Assembly: GCF_033958435.1 (NCBI RefSeq)
Contig: NC_134138.1
Location: forward strand, 177,304,798-177,368,797
Direction of reading: 5' to 3'
Length of the DNA stretch: 64,000 bases
DNA from: Carettochelys insculpta
Taxonomy: Eukaryota > Chordata > Testudines > Carettochelyidae
Below, piece after piece: positions 1-64,000 of this stretch. Made by a program: the position numbers and the translations under genes. The notes under the pieces are model-generated. The model was not told the DNA's origin and searched no databases. It worked only from the letters and a program-made list of their open reading frames with translations. How positions within the stretch are numbered: the stretch's first letter is position 1; every line of letters starts with the position of its first letter.

Positions 1-34516
<34,516 letters not shown>

Positions 34517-34775
34517 TACCAGCTACCTCTACTTTTGAACAGCTGCCTTATCTCCAGGAATTTTCTAGTACTGTGGGCAAGTTTAGAAAAATGATGCAAT
34601 TTGAATTCTAAATTTGCAAAGTACTGTAACAGTAATTTATAGTAAACTTCAAAATCAACTTTTTATTGCCTTCTCACCAGCTGCAAAGTGTTTTGTACCA
34701 ATGAACTTTTTGCAATAATGCGATGTGGTACATTTTTCAACCTTGAATAAAGGATACTTGAACTGCTTCATTTTG
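34517..34775 (+). other. EZH2: EZH2 3' untranslated region with AATAAA signal
   Basis: Sequence after the stop contains AATAAA at 34746-34751 (context TTGAATAAAGG). Cleavage is expected 10-25 bases later, giving a short 3' UTR of about 250 bases, like the human gene. The exact cleavage site is inferred. Confidence 0.8.
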
Positions 34776-36124
34776 AGTGGATTTGAGCTATAATTGTAGG
34801 CAGTGAACTTATTTTGGCATAGAAAGTAATCTTAAGTTTGTTACAGTTTTTAACCTGTTTCCTTTAGGTCGGTCTGTGTGGGACTTTTATGCCATTTGTT
34901 GAGCAGAAAGGAGGGAGGAGAATGCAAAAACAGGTCAGTCAGGATTTGTACCTGAATATACATATTTGCTCAAGTTAGCAGCCTTCAGATTTTTCCAACA
35001 GGCAACTTATTTGTCCTTTGGATGACTCAAAGTTAGTCTACCTGAAGTGTGCACTTAAACAGGGGTTGGCAACTTGTGTCCCAGTGGGGCAGACTACAAG
35101 ACATTTTGTTTACTTTTCCATGTTCATGGTTGCCAGATTCCAGTGGTTTGGTTTCTATTCATTTAGCATTTTAAAGTGATGCTCAAAGCAAAGGCAGGTG
35201 AAGCTATTACTCCCAACCCTGCCTTTGACCTCCTGCTTCCATCCTGCTTCACACACTCCCATTCTAAGTAGGCCAGTGCAGTGAACCTACTCACTAGCCT
35301 CAGTTGCCTATTGGTGCACTATATGCTTATGTGGATGTTTTGATTCTCTCCTTAGATACAGCTGTTATTATTGAGCCGTGGCATAAGTTCTCTGCTTTTG
35401 GTGCTCAACAGCTGTCAGATCCCCAAAGTTGCAAACAAGGGAAGAATATAATTTCACAAAGTAGGCAGGTTAACTACATCATACCAGATAGCAGTACAAT
35501 TTTTATCTCCTAGTAGTTTTTTGTTTGGGTGATCATGGTAATTAACATCTGCCCTATAAACCTCCAACCAATAACCATTGCTGGGGAGGTCCAAGGCTGG
35601 TGCTACTAGCTTGCATTTCAGTGGCTGTAACAGCAACAGTACCTTTACTGGGGGTATTACTCTGTCATGCTAAAGTACTACAGCAATACATTCTAGGGTT
35701 AGACAAGTTGTCTGGTGTGAACTTCATCAGTTGATGTTCCAGCAGTCAACCAGATGGTGAAAGTTGGCCTCTTTTTTCAAAAGCTCCAGCAGAAATTAAG
35801 CATCCACACCTCATTACTGAAAAAGTTTGGAAAAACAGCAGCCACTCAGGCCTGTGGGATACCTAAGAACATGGGCTGGACACACCACTGCACAGAAGCA
35901 ACTACAACTAGGGCCCAACATTATTGCAGCCTAGAGCTATCTTTTGAAGTCATCAAGTGTTCTCTACTCTGTGGCCCCCATCAGTATTTTGGAAGAGCTA
36001 GCAGAAATGGGTGATTTGTTAGCTGGGGTTCTCCACAGGCCAACTCGATGTCGTTAAATCTTTTTCCTTGTGCTTTCAGTTACTTGTTAAATGTATTGCT
36101 AGCCCTTTGACTGACTACTTGCAT

Positions 36125-37566
36125 GAAAACTAGGAAGGCCAAAAGAGAATTTAAAGAACAAGCAAAAAAAATGGTTTACTGCACCAGAAGCAGGAAGCTT
36201 GCAAAACCAGTGGAGCCATACAACAATTGAGATGCTAAAGGAACACTCAGAACTACTAAGTCAGCTTCTGTACCAAATGATCAAATAGCTAATGTGACAA
36301 TTTTTTAAAAGGGTTCTAGATGTGAGCCTGGCAAGTACGGGCCAGTAACTAACTTCAGCAAAGAATAGACTTGTCTTACAATTTGTTGTATAACAGTCAA
36401 CATGGTTTTCGTCATGGGAGATCATGTTCTGGAATTTTGAGGGGTCAACAAGCACAGACAAAAGGGATTCATTGGATATAGTGTACTTATGTCCAGAAAG
36501 GCTTTCATAAAGTTTATCGCCAAAGGCTCTTATCCCATCACTGCTTCCTTTGCATTAGAGAAGGTCCTCTCATGGATTGATAACTGGTTAACAGAGGGTT
36601 AGGAATGAAAGGTCATTTTTCCCCACAAAGAGGTAACAGTGCCCCCCAGGGGTTCATAATGGGACCAATCCTATTCAACATTCATAAATGAACTGGAGAA
36701 AGGAGTAAAAAACAGCAAGATGGCAAAATTAGCTGAAGATTCAAAAATGCTCAACACAGTTAAGTCAGACTCCCTTCAAAAAGAGCTCAAGAAACAGACT
36801 GGGAAACAAATGGCAAACAAAATTCAATGCTGATAAATGCACCTTGCAAAACAATCTCATGTATGTGTATAAAACAATCTGGAGAGAGAGAGCGAGCACA
36901 ATCTTGACACTGGATTAGTACTGTGAAAACATCTATTCAATGGGCAGCAGCTGACAAAGTAAATGTTGGGAAGCATTAAGACAGTATTTTATCTCTATAT
37001 AAATCCACGGTACACCTACATCTCAAATACTGGATGCACATGTGGTTGTCTCATCTCAAAAACCTACAGGAATTGGAAATGGCTTAGAAAAAGGACAAAA
37101 ATTATTAGGGGTAAGATGCTATATAAGGAGAGTAATAAAACTGGGATTTTTCAGCCTGCAAAAGAGAAGTAATAGAGAATATGACAGGTCTGCAAAACCA
37201 TGACTGGCATGGAGAAAGTGAACAAAAGTTATTTACTTGTAACACAAGAACTAGGGTCACCTAATTATGACTTGGCAGCAAGTTTAAAACAAAAGGAAGC
37301 ACTTTACACAATGCATGGTCAACCTTTGGAACTACTTGCCAGAGAGGATGATGTTAAGCCTAACATTATTCAAAAAAGAACTAGATAAATTTATGGAGGT
37401 AAGGCCTTTAATAGCTATTAGCAGAAGCTGGGAATAGGTAAGAGAGGATAGACCTCGATGGTCTGTTCCTGCTCTGTTGATTTCCTCAGGGCACTTGACA
37501 GTGGCTGCTGACAGAATACTGTTCTAAATGGATCTTTGGTCTGGCCCATTTGGTCATTCTTATGTT
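36125..37566 (+). mobile_element. CR1 LINE, 3' part, decayed
   Basis: The segment follows the amniote CR1 reverse transcriptase and 3' UTR. It has a CCCAGGGGTTCATAATGGGACC block, with a frame continuing into FINELEKG-like text, and the FADD-type box decayed to LAEDSKML. It then reads through ATAAATCCACGGTACACCTA and ACTAGATAAATTTATGGAGG to the CR1 3' end GGTCATTCTTATG at 37554-37566. Parts of the RT are deleted and many stops are present. 5'-truncated, sense relative to EZH2, certainly inactive. Confidence 0.85.
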
Positions 37567-38382
37567 AAGTACATGACCAATTCACTGGAACACAGCTGAT
37601 CCTTCTTCAAGCTGCAATCTGAATAGATCTTGGTAAGCCATGATGTAACAATCACACTTGGACCCATGCCACTTAACCACTGCTCTTTATGCTGAGTTTT
37701 CAAATAAAAAGTGTTCACAGCAACCATTTCTGGCACTGTCAACATTTTCTCCCCCCTCCACTGATAGCTTAGTCCTACTTCCAATGGAAGAGTGCTGACA
37801 ATTCTGCAGAAACATTTTCAAACGAGCCCAGTCCAAAACCACCACTTCCTATTTCCACTGCATGCCTTGCACACAAGTCAGTGTTAAAGCTGGCAAAAAA
37901 AAACCCATCACAGACTACGTTCCTCTAAAACAAATGGAATTCACCTTCACAACAGAGTTTACATTACTGCAAGGGCAGACTAATGTAGTGACAGACCTAG
38001 TAACAACAAGCACAGAAGTCTGAAGAGGTGGTTGTGACACAAGACTTTTTAAAAACAAGTCAGTATAGTGTAGTAATTTTTGTTAACCCTTCACTAGGAC
38101 AAAGCAAGAGCACTCACAATAAAACAAAACCAGAACAGTTCTATGCCCTTTAAATTCTTCAAGTCCAGAAAAGCAATGCTGCCAAGACAATTTTATTATA
38201 ATCATTGTGAGCCACCTTTCTTCTATTCCCATTATGAATACTGTGATGGAATAGGTATATCTCTGGGGGTGGGTGGAAAGGTTTAGTGCCTTTGCACTGC
38301 CCAGCACTGGAGGTGCACCAAAAAAATCAAGGTGGAGCTTCTGGTCACAGTGAAGATTGGGGGGGAAAAAAACACCCTAAAA

Positions 38383-38712
38383 AGAGAAGTTACTCACCTG
38401 TAGTAACGATGGTTCTTCGAGATGTGTCCCCATGGGTGCTCCACAATAGGTGTCCGGCTTGCTCGGCGCTGCAGATCGGAAATCTTCCAGCAGTTCCTCC
38501 TGGATTGCGCATGCGCCGGCGCGTGCCGCCCCCCTGCGCGCCCCCGGCCGTGTGCGCGATCCGGTCCCCGCCAGTTCCTTGACCAACCGCCTCAGATGCT
38601 CCTGAAAAACACTAGACAGAGATCCGAAGCAGGGAGGATGGGCGGGTGGTGGAGCACCCACAGGGACACATCTCGAAGAACCATCGTTACTACAGGTGAG
38701 TAACTTCTCTTT
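38383..38712. repeat. DIRS internal hairpin (two inverted arms)
   Basis: Arm 38383-38444 (AGAGAAGTTACTCACCTGTA...) is repeated almost perfectly in inverse at 38648-38709 (...TACAGGTGAGTAACTTCTCT). The arms enclose the 3' terminal repeat. DIRS elements use such complementary regions to rebuild a circular DNA intermediate. Confidence 0.85.
38436..38592. repeat. DIRS terminal inverted repeat, 3' copy
   Basis: About 157 bases that reappear inverted at 44144-44299 (shared words CCACAATAGGTGTC, CTGCAGATCGGAAATCTTCC, GCGCATGCGCCGGCGCG). The GC- and CpG-rich text here is the transposon end and not a gene promoter. Confidence 0.88.
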
Positions 38713-38829
38713 CTTCTTCGAGTGGTCCCCGTGGGTGTTCCACAATAGGTGACTACCCAGCAGTAACCCAAGTAAGGAGGTGGGTAATCGGTTGATGTGC
38801 AGCTTGCCCCTGAGAGGACTGCTGTTGAC

Positions 38830-39393
38830 AGGCGGGTATCCTCTTCGAATACCCGAGGCAGGGCATAATGCTCGGCGAAGGTGTCGTAGGAAGACCAGGT
38901 TGCCACTCTACAGCTGTCTTTTAACGCGATGCCCTTGAAGAAGGTTGTTGACGCCGCCACCGCCCTGGTGGAGTGAGCCCGGGGCGGGGCCAGCAAAGGA
39001 GCAGTTTGAAGCTCATAACACATTTTTATACAGGACACAATGTGCTTAGAGATTCTCTGTGAAGAGAGACCTTCTCCTTTTGACCTGGGAGAGAGAGAGA
39101 CTAGGAGCCTGTCTGTTTTCCGGAAGGACTTAGTTCTGTCTATGTAGAAGGCCAACGCCCTCCTCACATCCAGGAGATGCAGGCATGCCTCTGTGCCGGA
39201 GCTGTGAGGCTTCAGGTAAAAGAGGGTAAAACTATTGGCTCGTTAAGATTGGACTCCGAAGAGACTTTTGGAACAAAGGCTGGGTGCAGCCTTAAGGTGA
39301 CTGCCTCCTTTGAGAATACCGTGCAGTGCGGCGTTGCCATCACTGCCGCGAGCTCACTCACCCTGTGGGCTGACGTAGTAGCAAGGAGGAAGG

Positions 39394-39425
<32 letters not shown>

Positions 39426-40152
39426 TAAGGAGACGTATGGGAACTGTGGCTAATGGTTCAAAAGGTGGACCCGATAGCATGCTGAGCACCAAGTCCAAAT
39501 TCCACGATGGTGGAAGCGGTTTCCGAGGGGGGTACAGGTTTACCAGCCCCTTCTAGAACCTGGTAACAATAGGATGGGCGAATACTGTGGGCCCTTCCTC
39601 TGTATGCCAAAAGGCTGATATAGCGGCGAGGTGGACCTTTAGCGAGGATAGAGAAAACCCGCCTCTCTTGAGGTCCAATAAGTATTCTAGTATTACAGGT
39701 ATAGGAACGTCAAGGGGAGCTAACTGCTTGGCGGAACACCAGGCTGTGAATCGAGTCCATTTCTGCTTGTCAGTCCTCCTGGTGGAGGTCCTTCGGCTAC
39801 ATTCCAGGACTACTTGTACTCCCTCCGTACACGTGCTCTTTAAAGAGCTGAGCCATGGATTAGCCATGCTTGTAGGTGCAGACCCTGAGGGTGCGGGTGC
39901 ACTAAGGACCCCTGAGCCTGCGTGAGTAAGGCCGGTGCCACCGGTAGAGGGAGCGGTGGGCAGTCCGACGTGCAAAAGCAAGGGAAGCCATTGCTGCCGA
40001 TCCCAAGCGGGACTATGAGTATCATGCAAGCTCTCTCCCTTCTGGCTTTGTGCAAGACCTTGTGGCAAACAGATTGATCTGGGGGAACCCCCATGTACAA
40101 AAAATGCGCCGTAGCAGATCGGAGCGGATCTGCCATTCGTGCATGATTGCAA
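38830..40152 (-). pseudogene. DIRS tyrosine recombinase, broken
   Basis: The N-terminal core-binding part (40152-39553) contains STRRTDKQKWTRFTAWCSAK and SLSSLKVHLAAISAFW. The C-terminal part (39167-38830) contains the box with HSTRA, matching the H-x-x-R motif, and SSYDTFAEHYAL, whose tyrosine is in the position of the nucleophile. Between them are an in-frame stop after IVTRF and a 26-base T-tract at 39394-39419 (an A-run on the coding strand). The enzyme would cut and join element DNA at integration; this copy cannot make it. Confidence 0.85.
39394..39419. repeat. 26-base T homopolymer inside the DIRS recombinase
   Basis: An uninterrupted T-run (A-run on the coding strand) in the middle of the recombinase pseudogene. 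It breaks the reading frame. Confidence 0.9.
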
Positions 40153-41600
40153 AGCGCCTGCTCAGCTGATCTGCTTTCACGGTGTGAGCGCCCAGCAAGT
40201 ACGAGGCTTTAAATGTTATGTTCTTGGCGATGCACCAATTCTACAATTGGACTGCTTCCGCACATAGGGCACAGGATCGTGCTCCTCCTTGTCGATTGAT
40301 GTAAAACATAGTGGAGGTATTGTCAGTATTGAATCCCGACTACTTTGCCACGTAGGTAATCTCGAAAATGTTTGCAGGCATTGAACACTGCTCTCAGCTC
40401 CGGCATGGTTATGTGCAGTGTCCGTTCCGCAGGGGACCATAGCCCTTGCGTTACCTTGTCGCCGATGTGCACTCCCCATCCTATGTGGGAGGCGTCAGTA
40501 GTAAGAAAAAATAGAAATTTGTGGTTGGTGAAAAGGTACCCCCACTAGCAGATTCTTGGGGTTTTCCCACCACGCCAGGGATCTGCGCACCTCTGTTGTG
40601 GGCGACACCACCCTGTGGACAGTGTGGGATGCCAGTTTGTAAATGCTCACCAGCCAATGCTACAGGCTTGACATGTGCAACCTGGCATTCTGTACCACAA
40701 ACGTCGCTGCCGCCGTATGGCCCAGCAGCTGTAGGCACGTTAAGACCGGCACCGTGGGGCTGTATGTAATGACTTGCACCAGCGAACTGATTGCGCGGAA
40801 GCGGGCGTCGGGTAGGTACACCCTTGCTGTGATAGTTTATGCGTGCCCCTATGAACTCTATACGTTGTGTGGGTTTGGACTTTGACTTTGCGAGGTTGAT
40901 GACTAGGCCCAGCAAAGAAACGTGTCCGTTGTGACGCATATCATGCGTGAGACCTCTGCCTTCGAGGTCCCTTTTAGCAGGCAGTCGCCCAGATATGGGA
41001 AAAATAAACACCCCCTGTCTGTGCAGGTAGGCTGATACCACTGCCAGGGTTTTGGTAAAGACTCTGGGGGCCGACGAGAGGCCAAACGGAAGAACCCTGT
41101 GCTGGAAGCGCTCCTCGCCGACCGTGAAGCGGAGGAAGCATCTGTGTGCCAGGTGGATTGTTATATGAAAGTAAGCATCTCGTAAATCGAGTGCTGCAAC
41201 CCAGTCTCCATTGTCCAGTGCCGTGAGTATCAAGGCAACTGTGATCATCCGAAACCGTTGCTTACGCACGTAACTGTTGAGGCCCGAAGATCTAAGATGG
41301 CCTCCAGTGTCCTGTTTTCTTCTCTGGTAGGAAGTAGTGTGAATAAAAACCTTCCCCTGGAATTATTCCGGCACTCTTTCCACCGCCCTTATGAACATAA
41401 GGTGAGTCACCTACTGCTTGAGCCTCGCCTTGTGGCAGCGTCCCTGAGGTGAGGCCTGGTGGGAGGCTTCGTCGGTGGAAGCGACTGGGAGGGGATCGCG
41501 TAAGCCGTGGCTATGATCTCCAGCACCGATATGTCTGTGGTGATCTTTTGCCATTGGGAGTGGAACGGTCTGAGGCGATGATGGAACATGAAATGAGAGT
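40080..41600 (-). pseudogene. DIRS reverse transcriptase-RNase H, broken
   Basis: The - strand frame at 41269-40481 reads DNGDWVAALDLRDAYFHITI and VLPFGLSSAPRVFTKTLAVV, hallmark motifs of the DIRS RT. The catalytic YLDD box appears as PYLGDCLLKG in a shifted frame (41085-40903), so one catalytic aspartate is lost. RNase H-like text (AERTLHITMPELRAVF-like after correcting frame, and FCTWGFPQINLFATR) lies at 40479-40080. Several frameshifts. Confidence 0.85.
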
Positions 41601-42247
41601 GGCATGGAGCGAGGGTATTGATAGTGCAGCCCCTGACATACCCATCAAACTTGTTGCCTTTGGGCCTGACCCGAGGGCGTACGGCTTTGTTAAGAACGTC
41701 GCCTAGGAGTTCTGTACTGTTGCCACTATTGATAGCGCCCTTGGCCGTAGCCCCATTGATATTGAGCACGCTGTGGTTGTAAGTGTAGCGTCTTTGCTGA
41801 GGGTGAAAGTTTTCCCTCCTGTATGGGGGAGTATAAATGCCCGAGGTTCTAAGTGTGGCTCTCGAGTCTTTACTGGGGTGAGGGACCGAGTTGGTTGAGT
41901 CCGCAAACAGCTTTTGTGTGTCAAAGGGAAGGTCCACGATCTTCGCCTGTAGGTCCCTCGAGATACCCGACGTCTAGGGCCAGGATTCTCTATGCATGAC
42001 CACTGCTGTAGCCGTTGAACGTGCCGCCGTGTCCGCCACCTCCAGGGCAATCTGGACTCCCGTCCGCGATGCTGCGTAGCCCTCTTGAACCATCGCCTTT
42101 AACACCGGCTTTTTATCTTCCAGAAGTGAATCCATGAGGGGAGTAAGCCCGCAGTAATTATCAAAATTATGGTTTGCTAGGTGTGCCCATAATTTGCCAC
42201 ACTCAGTAGCAGGATAGGAGAGGAATATACCTTCCTGCCAAACAGCT

Positions 42248-43870
42248 CTAGCTTCTTAGCATCTTTGTCCGATCCCCCGATTTATACTGAGAAGCCTTTG
42301 ACCTCTGATGGGACGATCCGACCACCAAAGAATTTGGTTGTGGGTGACTGAAGAGGAACTCCATGCCCTTTGCCAGGACGAAGTATTTCTTATCCGTTCT
42401 CTTGTTCGTAGGCGGAACAGAGGCCGGAGTCTGCCATATAGTAGTGGCTGACTCCAGAATGGCTTCGTCCAGCGGAATAGCAATTTTCGATGAAGCTGGG
42501 GGTCTCAAATTTTTCAGGAGTTTGTGATGTTTCTCCTGCACCTCTGCCGTTTGAATGTCTTGCGTGAAAGCCACCCTTCTAAACGGCTCCTGAAACTGTT
42601 TAAAGTCATCCGGGGGAGACACGTCCCCGGGGGCCATGGCCTCATCTGGGGAGGATGAGGAGGAACCACTAAGGTAAACCTCCCTCGAACCCTCGGGTTC
42701 CTGCGGTCGATGATACACTTACTCCCTGGAGGATCGTGAAGGAAAGTCTCGGGGTTCTAAAATTAACTCCCCTTTAGACAACTGTGTTTCCGTCCCCGAT
42801 TGGGAGTGCCCACGGGGCTATTGAGTGGCCGGGGGGGGACCTGCCCCTGGGTGTAGGCCTGTGGTTTGTCTGTGTCCAGCCTGATAAGGACGACCATGGC
42901 ACCACGGGCAAGGGTCCGGGGATGGAGACCTAGACCACTCACAGGGTGTGTACCCCCGATGTCTGGGAGAGCGAGACCTCCGCGATGACACAGATAGAGG
43001 TGAAACTGGCTTGTGATAGTACGCCAGGGGATCCAATCCCAGAAATGGTGAAGGTGGCCCAAGCCATGGTGACATTGGTTGGAGGAACAGAGGAGGTTTT
43101 TTTTTTCTTTTTTCCGGATGAGCCGGTGGAGACACGGGCCTTCGGTGCAGTGTGTGTATCACAGGGGGAAGGCTTGGTGCTAACAGCAGCGCAGCCCTGT
43201 CCAGAGATGGACTGCGGTGCTGGGTTTTTGATGTTGCCTTGCCCCTCCGCTGCGGGGCCGGCACCGCCCCCTTCTGTGCCAGGGATCTCGGCCCTGCTGT
43301 CGGTGCCGGGTGGGTATCCCCCTCCGGTGCCTGCAGGCTCCGTGCCTGGCAGCCCTGCACCGCTGGTGCCGCGGGGGTCTGTGCCGCCGGTTCCGGCACT
43401 TGCCTGGCTCACGTTCTAGGCGCTGCGCGTGCCGGCTGTTGAATAATCGGAGGCTTAGCCTCTGCCACGTGTGCTGCCGCTTGCCTGAGTATGCAGCTGG
43501 TGGCTGTGTGCTCCGCTCATCCTGCTTGCTGCAAACGCACGGCAAGGATCGAGCCAGGGAGAGTTTCCTCTGTTTCTGCGCTGAGGGGGGTCAGAGAGAA
43601 AAGCTGCCCTCCTCTTATGCAACCCAGAGGGCCCTTCTGGGTGAGGCTTCTCTGGCAAGTCCGGCTGGAGAGCCTTATCAACAAGAGCATTTTACGCCTC
43701 ATTGCTCTGTCCTTCCTGGCCCTGGCTGTGAGCTTAGCACAGTGAGAATGCATCTGGGTAAGCTGTAGTTCCCCCAGGTGTCGGATGCCTTCGCTATGCC
43801 CCACGGAGGCCGGCATAGCTTCACGGCATGACTCCCGCTTTTTAAAACCTGAAGAGACCATTGCAGTGAG
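42248..43870 (-). pseudogene. DIRS gag-like region
   Basis: Segments in different frames match DIRS gag: LTARARKDRAMRRK with a decayed cysteine motif (43918-43517), a Pro/Ser/Arg-rich middle (43399-42818) and TTIWQTPASVPPTNKRTDKK with YFVLAKGMEFLFSHP (42718-42248). A T-rich tract at 43096-43112 sits in the middle. Function is nucleocapsid-like by analogy; it is interrupted by frameshifts. Confidence 0.75.
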
Positions 43871-44143
43871 TCCTTTATTGTTAATAGGGTACTTAGCACT
43901 TAATCCGTGCCTTTCCACCCCAAATAGTGATCACCAGCCTGCGGGGCAGCGGGCGGCCTAAATGGCCTTCACATCCGCTCTTCTCTTCTCTCCTCCTCTT
44001 TTTTCTTTTTTTGCTGATATTCTCTTTGTCTTTGCTTTCTCTTTTTTTTGTTTAATAACTGAAACAACAAATTACACGTGGAAAAAAACCACAAAGTAAT
44101 CTGACTCTGGCCTTAGCCTGAGTGGATTCTGTCTGCAGCCGAT

Positions 44144-44328
44144 GGCGGTTGAGAAGGAACTGGTGGGGACCGGATCACGCACACGGCTGGGGGCGCGCAG
44201 GGAGGTGGATCGCGCCGGCGCATGCGCGATCCAGGAGAAACTGCTGGAAGATTTCCGATCTGCAGCGCCGGGCGAGCCTGACACCTATTGTGGAGCACCC
44301 ACGCGGACCACTCGAAGAAGCAGCAAGA
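44144..44328. repeat. DIRS terminal inverted repeat, 5' copy
   Basis: Inverse of 38436-38592, extended by GGACCACTCGAAGAAGCAGC at its outer edge. That extension matches the inverse of the short segment at 38714-38750 beside the internal hairpin, as expected of a DIRS internal complementary region. Confidence 0.85.
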
Positions 44329-44519
44329 ATTTTACATTTGTAGGGATGGTGAGTGTAGTACTCCTACCATTAGGAAACTACGTTTTGGCTTTGACTGCTG
44401 TATTGCATTTCACAACCAGGAGCACTGCTAAGTCACATGTAAAGTTAAAGAGCTTAGAGCCACTTCTTTGAAAATGAAAACGAGAATTAGCAAAATATGT
44501 AAGCAACACACATGCTCTG

Positions 44520-45472
44520 AGGTTCAAAAATCAAAGCATTTATTCCCACTTTAAGTATATAGTTTTGTCCAGGAATGTGCATCCAAAATGCACTGCCACA
44601 CTATTGATTAAAGTGGCTTAATTACTCTGATTAATCTTGTGCAAAAATTACCTGGCAGTTTAAATAGATGAGTTTAGCATCTGTTGTATCCATTTTGAGA
44701 GAAACTCAAATGCCAAAACATTTTTGCATATCTTCCAAGTGTCTGCTATTGTGATTTATTAGCACATCTTGAGAAAAATCAGTATGCACAATTCAATGCA
44801 CACTCTTCCCTGTATTCAGGCGCACTCTTGTCCAAAAAGCCACAAATACAGAATCATTTTTCAATCCAGGGGTGTTTTCCTTGAATAACTCAAAAACAGG
44901 AAAGAAAGCAAAACTTAACAAATTACTGTAGCTTTCAGAATCATCATACCTTTTATTTACATTTAGAAAGTAGTGAAACAAAACAATAAAACCAAATGCA
45001 ACTTGTACAGAAATCTTTTAATTTTTTTTATTTTTCACACATTAAAAAATGAAACACACTATACAAATGGTTTTCCATAGCAGATTACACATACGTCCAT
45101 TCAGACTCGCTCTCAAAGTGCTGCCGAGATTTCTAAGTGCTGCCTGTGATGGCAGCTATTTATCATATAGGCAATGTATTGATTTAAATGCAGTAGCATG
45201 CAACCCTCAGTGAAGAAGGGTTTGATTCCTTTCTGTTCTTAAATTAGGTTAAATGGCATTGGTGTCCATATTTACATACTTGAAATGTATCAATCCTGAG
45301 CAGTTCCAATGTAAATCTGAGACTGGCTGATGGGAGTCCTGGTCTCAGATATTAAAAAGGGAGGTCCAAATGGCAGCAGCCTGGCTGCTATGAAGTTCAG
45401 TTGTTTTCATTCTTTCCATCATGTAACTATTCTGAGTGTCTCACACAGTCAGTACAACTGCTAATAAAAATG
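44520..45472 (-). other. CUL1: CUL1 3' untranslated region, inferred
   Basis: The stretch between the CUL1 stop and the repeat-rich gap has no repeat and ends with a candidate AATAAA on the - strand (TTTATT at 44539-44544 on the + strand). That would give a 3' UTR of about 950 bases. Other AATAAA-like sites lie near 44755 and 44951, so a shorter UTR is possible. Confidence 0.55.
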
Positions 45473-63993
<18,521 letters not shown>

Positions 63994-64000
63994 TTAAAGA

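Larger units (their letters stand above)
38383..44328 (-). mobile_element. DIRS-type tyrosine-recombinase retrotransposon, near full length, inactive
   Basis: The 5.9-kb element reads on the - strand: 5' terminal repeat (44328-44144), gag (about 43870-42250), reverse transcriptase and RNase H (about 41600-40080), tyrosine recombinase (40152-38830), internal hairpin and 3' terminal repeat. The terminal repeats are inverted, with long matches such as CTGCAGATCGGAAATCTTCC at both ends, as expected for DIRS and unlike LTR or LINE elements. All three coding regions carry stops or frameshifts and the RT active site is mutated. The methyltransferase domain often seen in vertebrate DIRS was not resolved. 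Confidence 0.9.
34776..44519. other. EZH2-CUL1 intergenic gap: contents
   Basis: About 9.7 kb between the two gene ends. It holds a CR1 LINE (36125-37566) and a DIRS element (38383-44328). A short relic at 35044-35090 starts with GGGGTTGGCAACTTGTG. The stretches 35100-36124 and 37567-38382 show no gene or family I can identify. Confidence 0.6.

Noticed and set aside
36125..37566. possible endogenous retrovirus because of scattered RT-like words
   Set aside because: The 3' end GGTCATTCTTATG and the order of RT and tail text identify a CR1 LINE; no LTR flanks it.
38500..38560. CpG-dense block that could be a promoter CpG island
   Set aside because: It lies inside the DIRS terminal repeat and recurs inverted at 44144-44300, so its composition is that of the transposon end.
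42946..43419. 157-codon frame on the + strand
   Set aside because: It is the opposite-strand shadow of the DIRS gag region, which explains the sequence on the - strand.

Overview
The window is vertebrate nuclear DNA, almost certainly from a cryptodiran turtle. The evidence is split, intron-rich genes with near-mammalian protein sequence, plus a repeat set typical of turtles: a tRNA-derived cryptodire-type SINE, CR1 LINE, DIRS-type tyrosine-recombinase retrotransposons, a Penelope-like element and many fold-back DNA transposon relics ending in GTGTCTACAC-like termini. A soft-shelled turtle is possible, but the species cannot be fixed from the sequence alone. Two protein-coding genes meet tail to tail. 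On the + strand, 1-34516 holds the last 17 coding exons of EZH2 (human exons 4-20), the H3K27 methyltransferase of Polycomb repressive complex 2. All splice phases join into one reading frame of 642 codons plus stop. On the - strand, 63987-45473 holds the last nine coding exons of CUL1, the scaffold of SCF ubiquitin ligases: 283 codons plus stop, covering human residues 494-776 including the neddylation lysine. The same tail-to-tail EZH2/CUL1 order is found in human 7q36, so the synteny is old. Both genes continue outside the window. Layout: 1-5.7 kb EZH2 exons 4-6 with small DNA-transposon relics and one fold-back SINE. 5.8-9.95 kb two decayed DIRS retrotransposons in one intron. 10.6-34.5 kb the other EZH2 exons with MITEs in most large introns. 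34.8-44.5 kb the intergenic gap, holding a CR1 LINE (36.1-37.6 kb) and a nearly complete but dead DIRS element on the - strand (38.4-44.3 kb). 44.5-64 kb CUL1. The largest CUL1 intron (47.9-55.4 kb) carries a nested pair: a Penelope-like retroelement (50641-52725, 13-bp target duplication) sits inside a deleted DIRS element (about 50.3-54.8 kb). The most interesting signal is a link between the Penelope-like element and the tRNA-derived SINE. The Penelope copy starts with a SINE-like head followed by an inverted copy of its own 3' end, and that inverted 3' end resembles the body of the cryptodire SINE. A separate SINE copy at 4726-4893 has the same fold-back form and a 12-bp target duplication. 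I found no RNA genes, no CRISPR arrays and no promoter-type CpG island.
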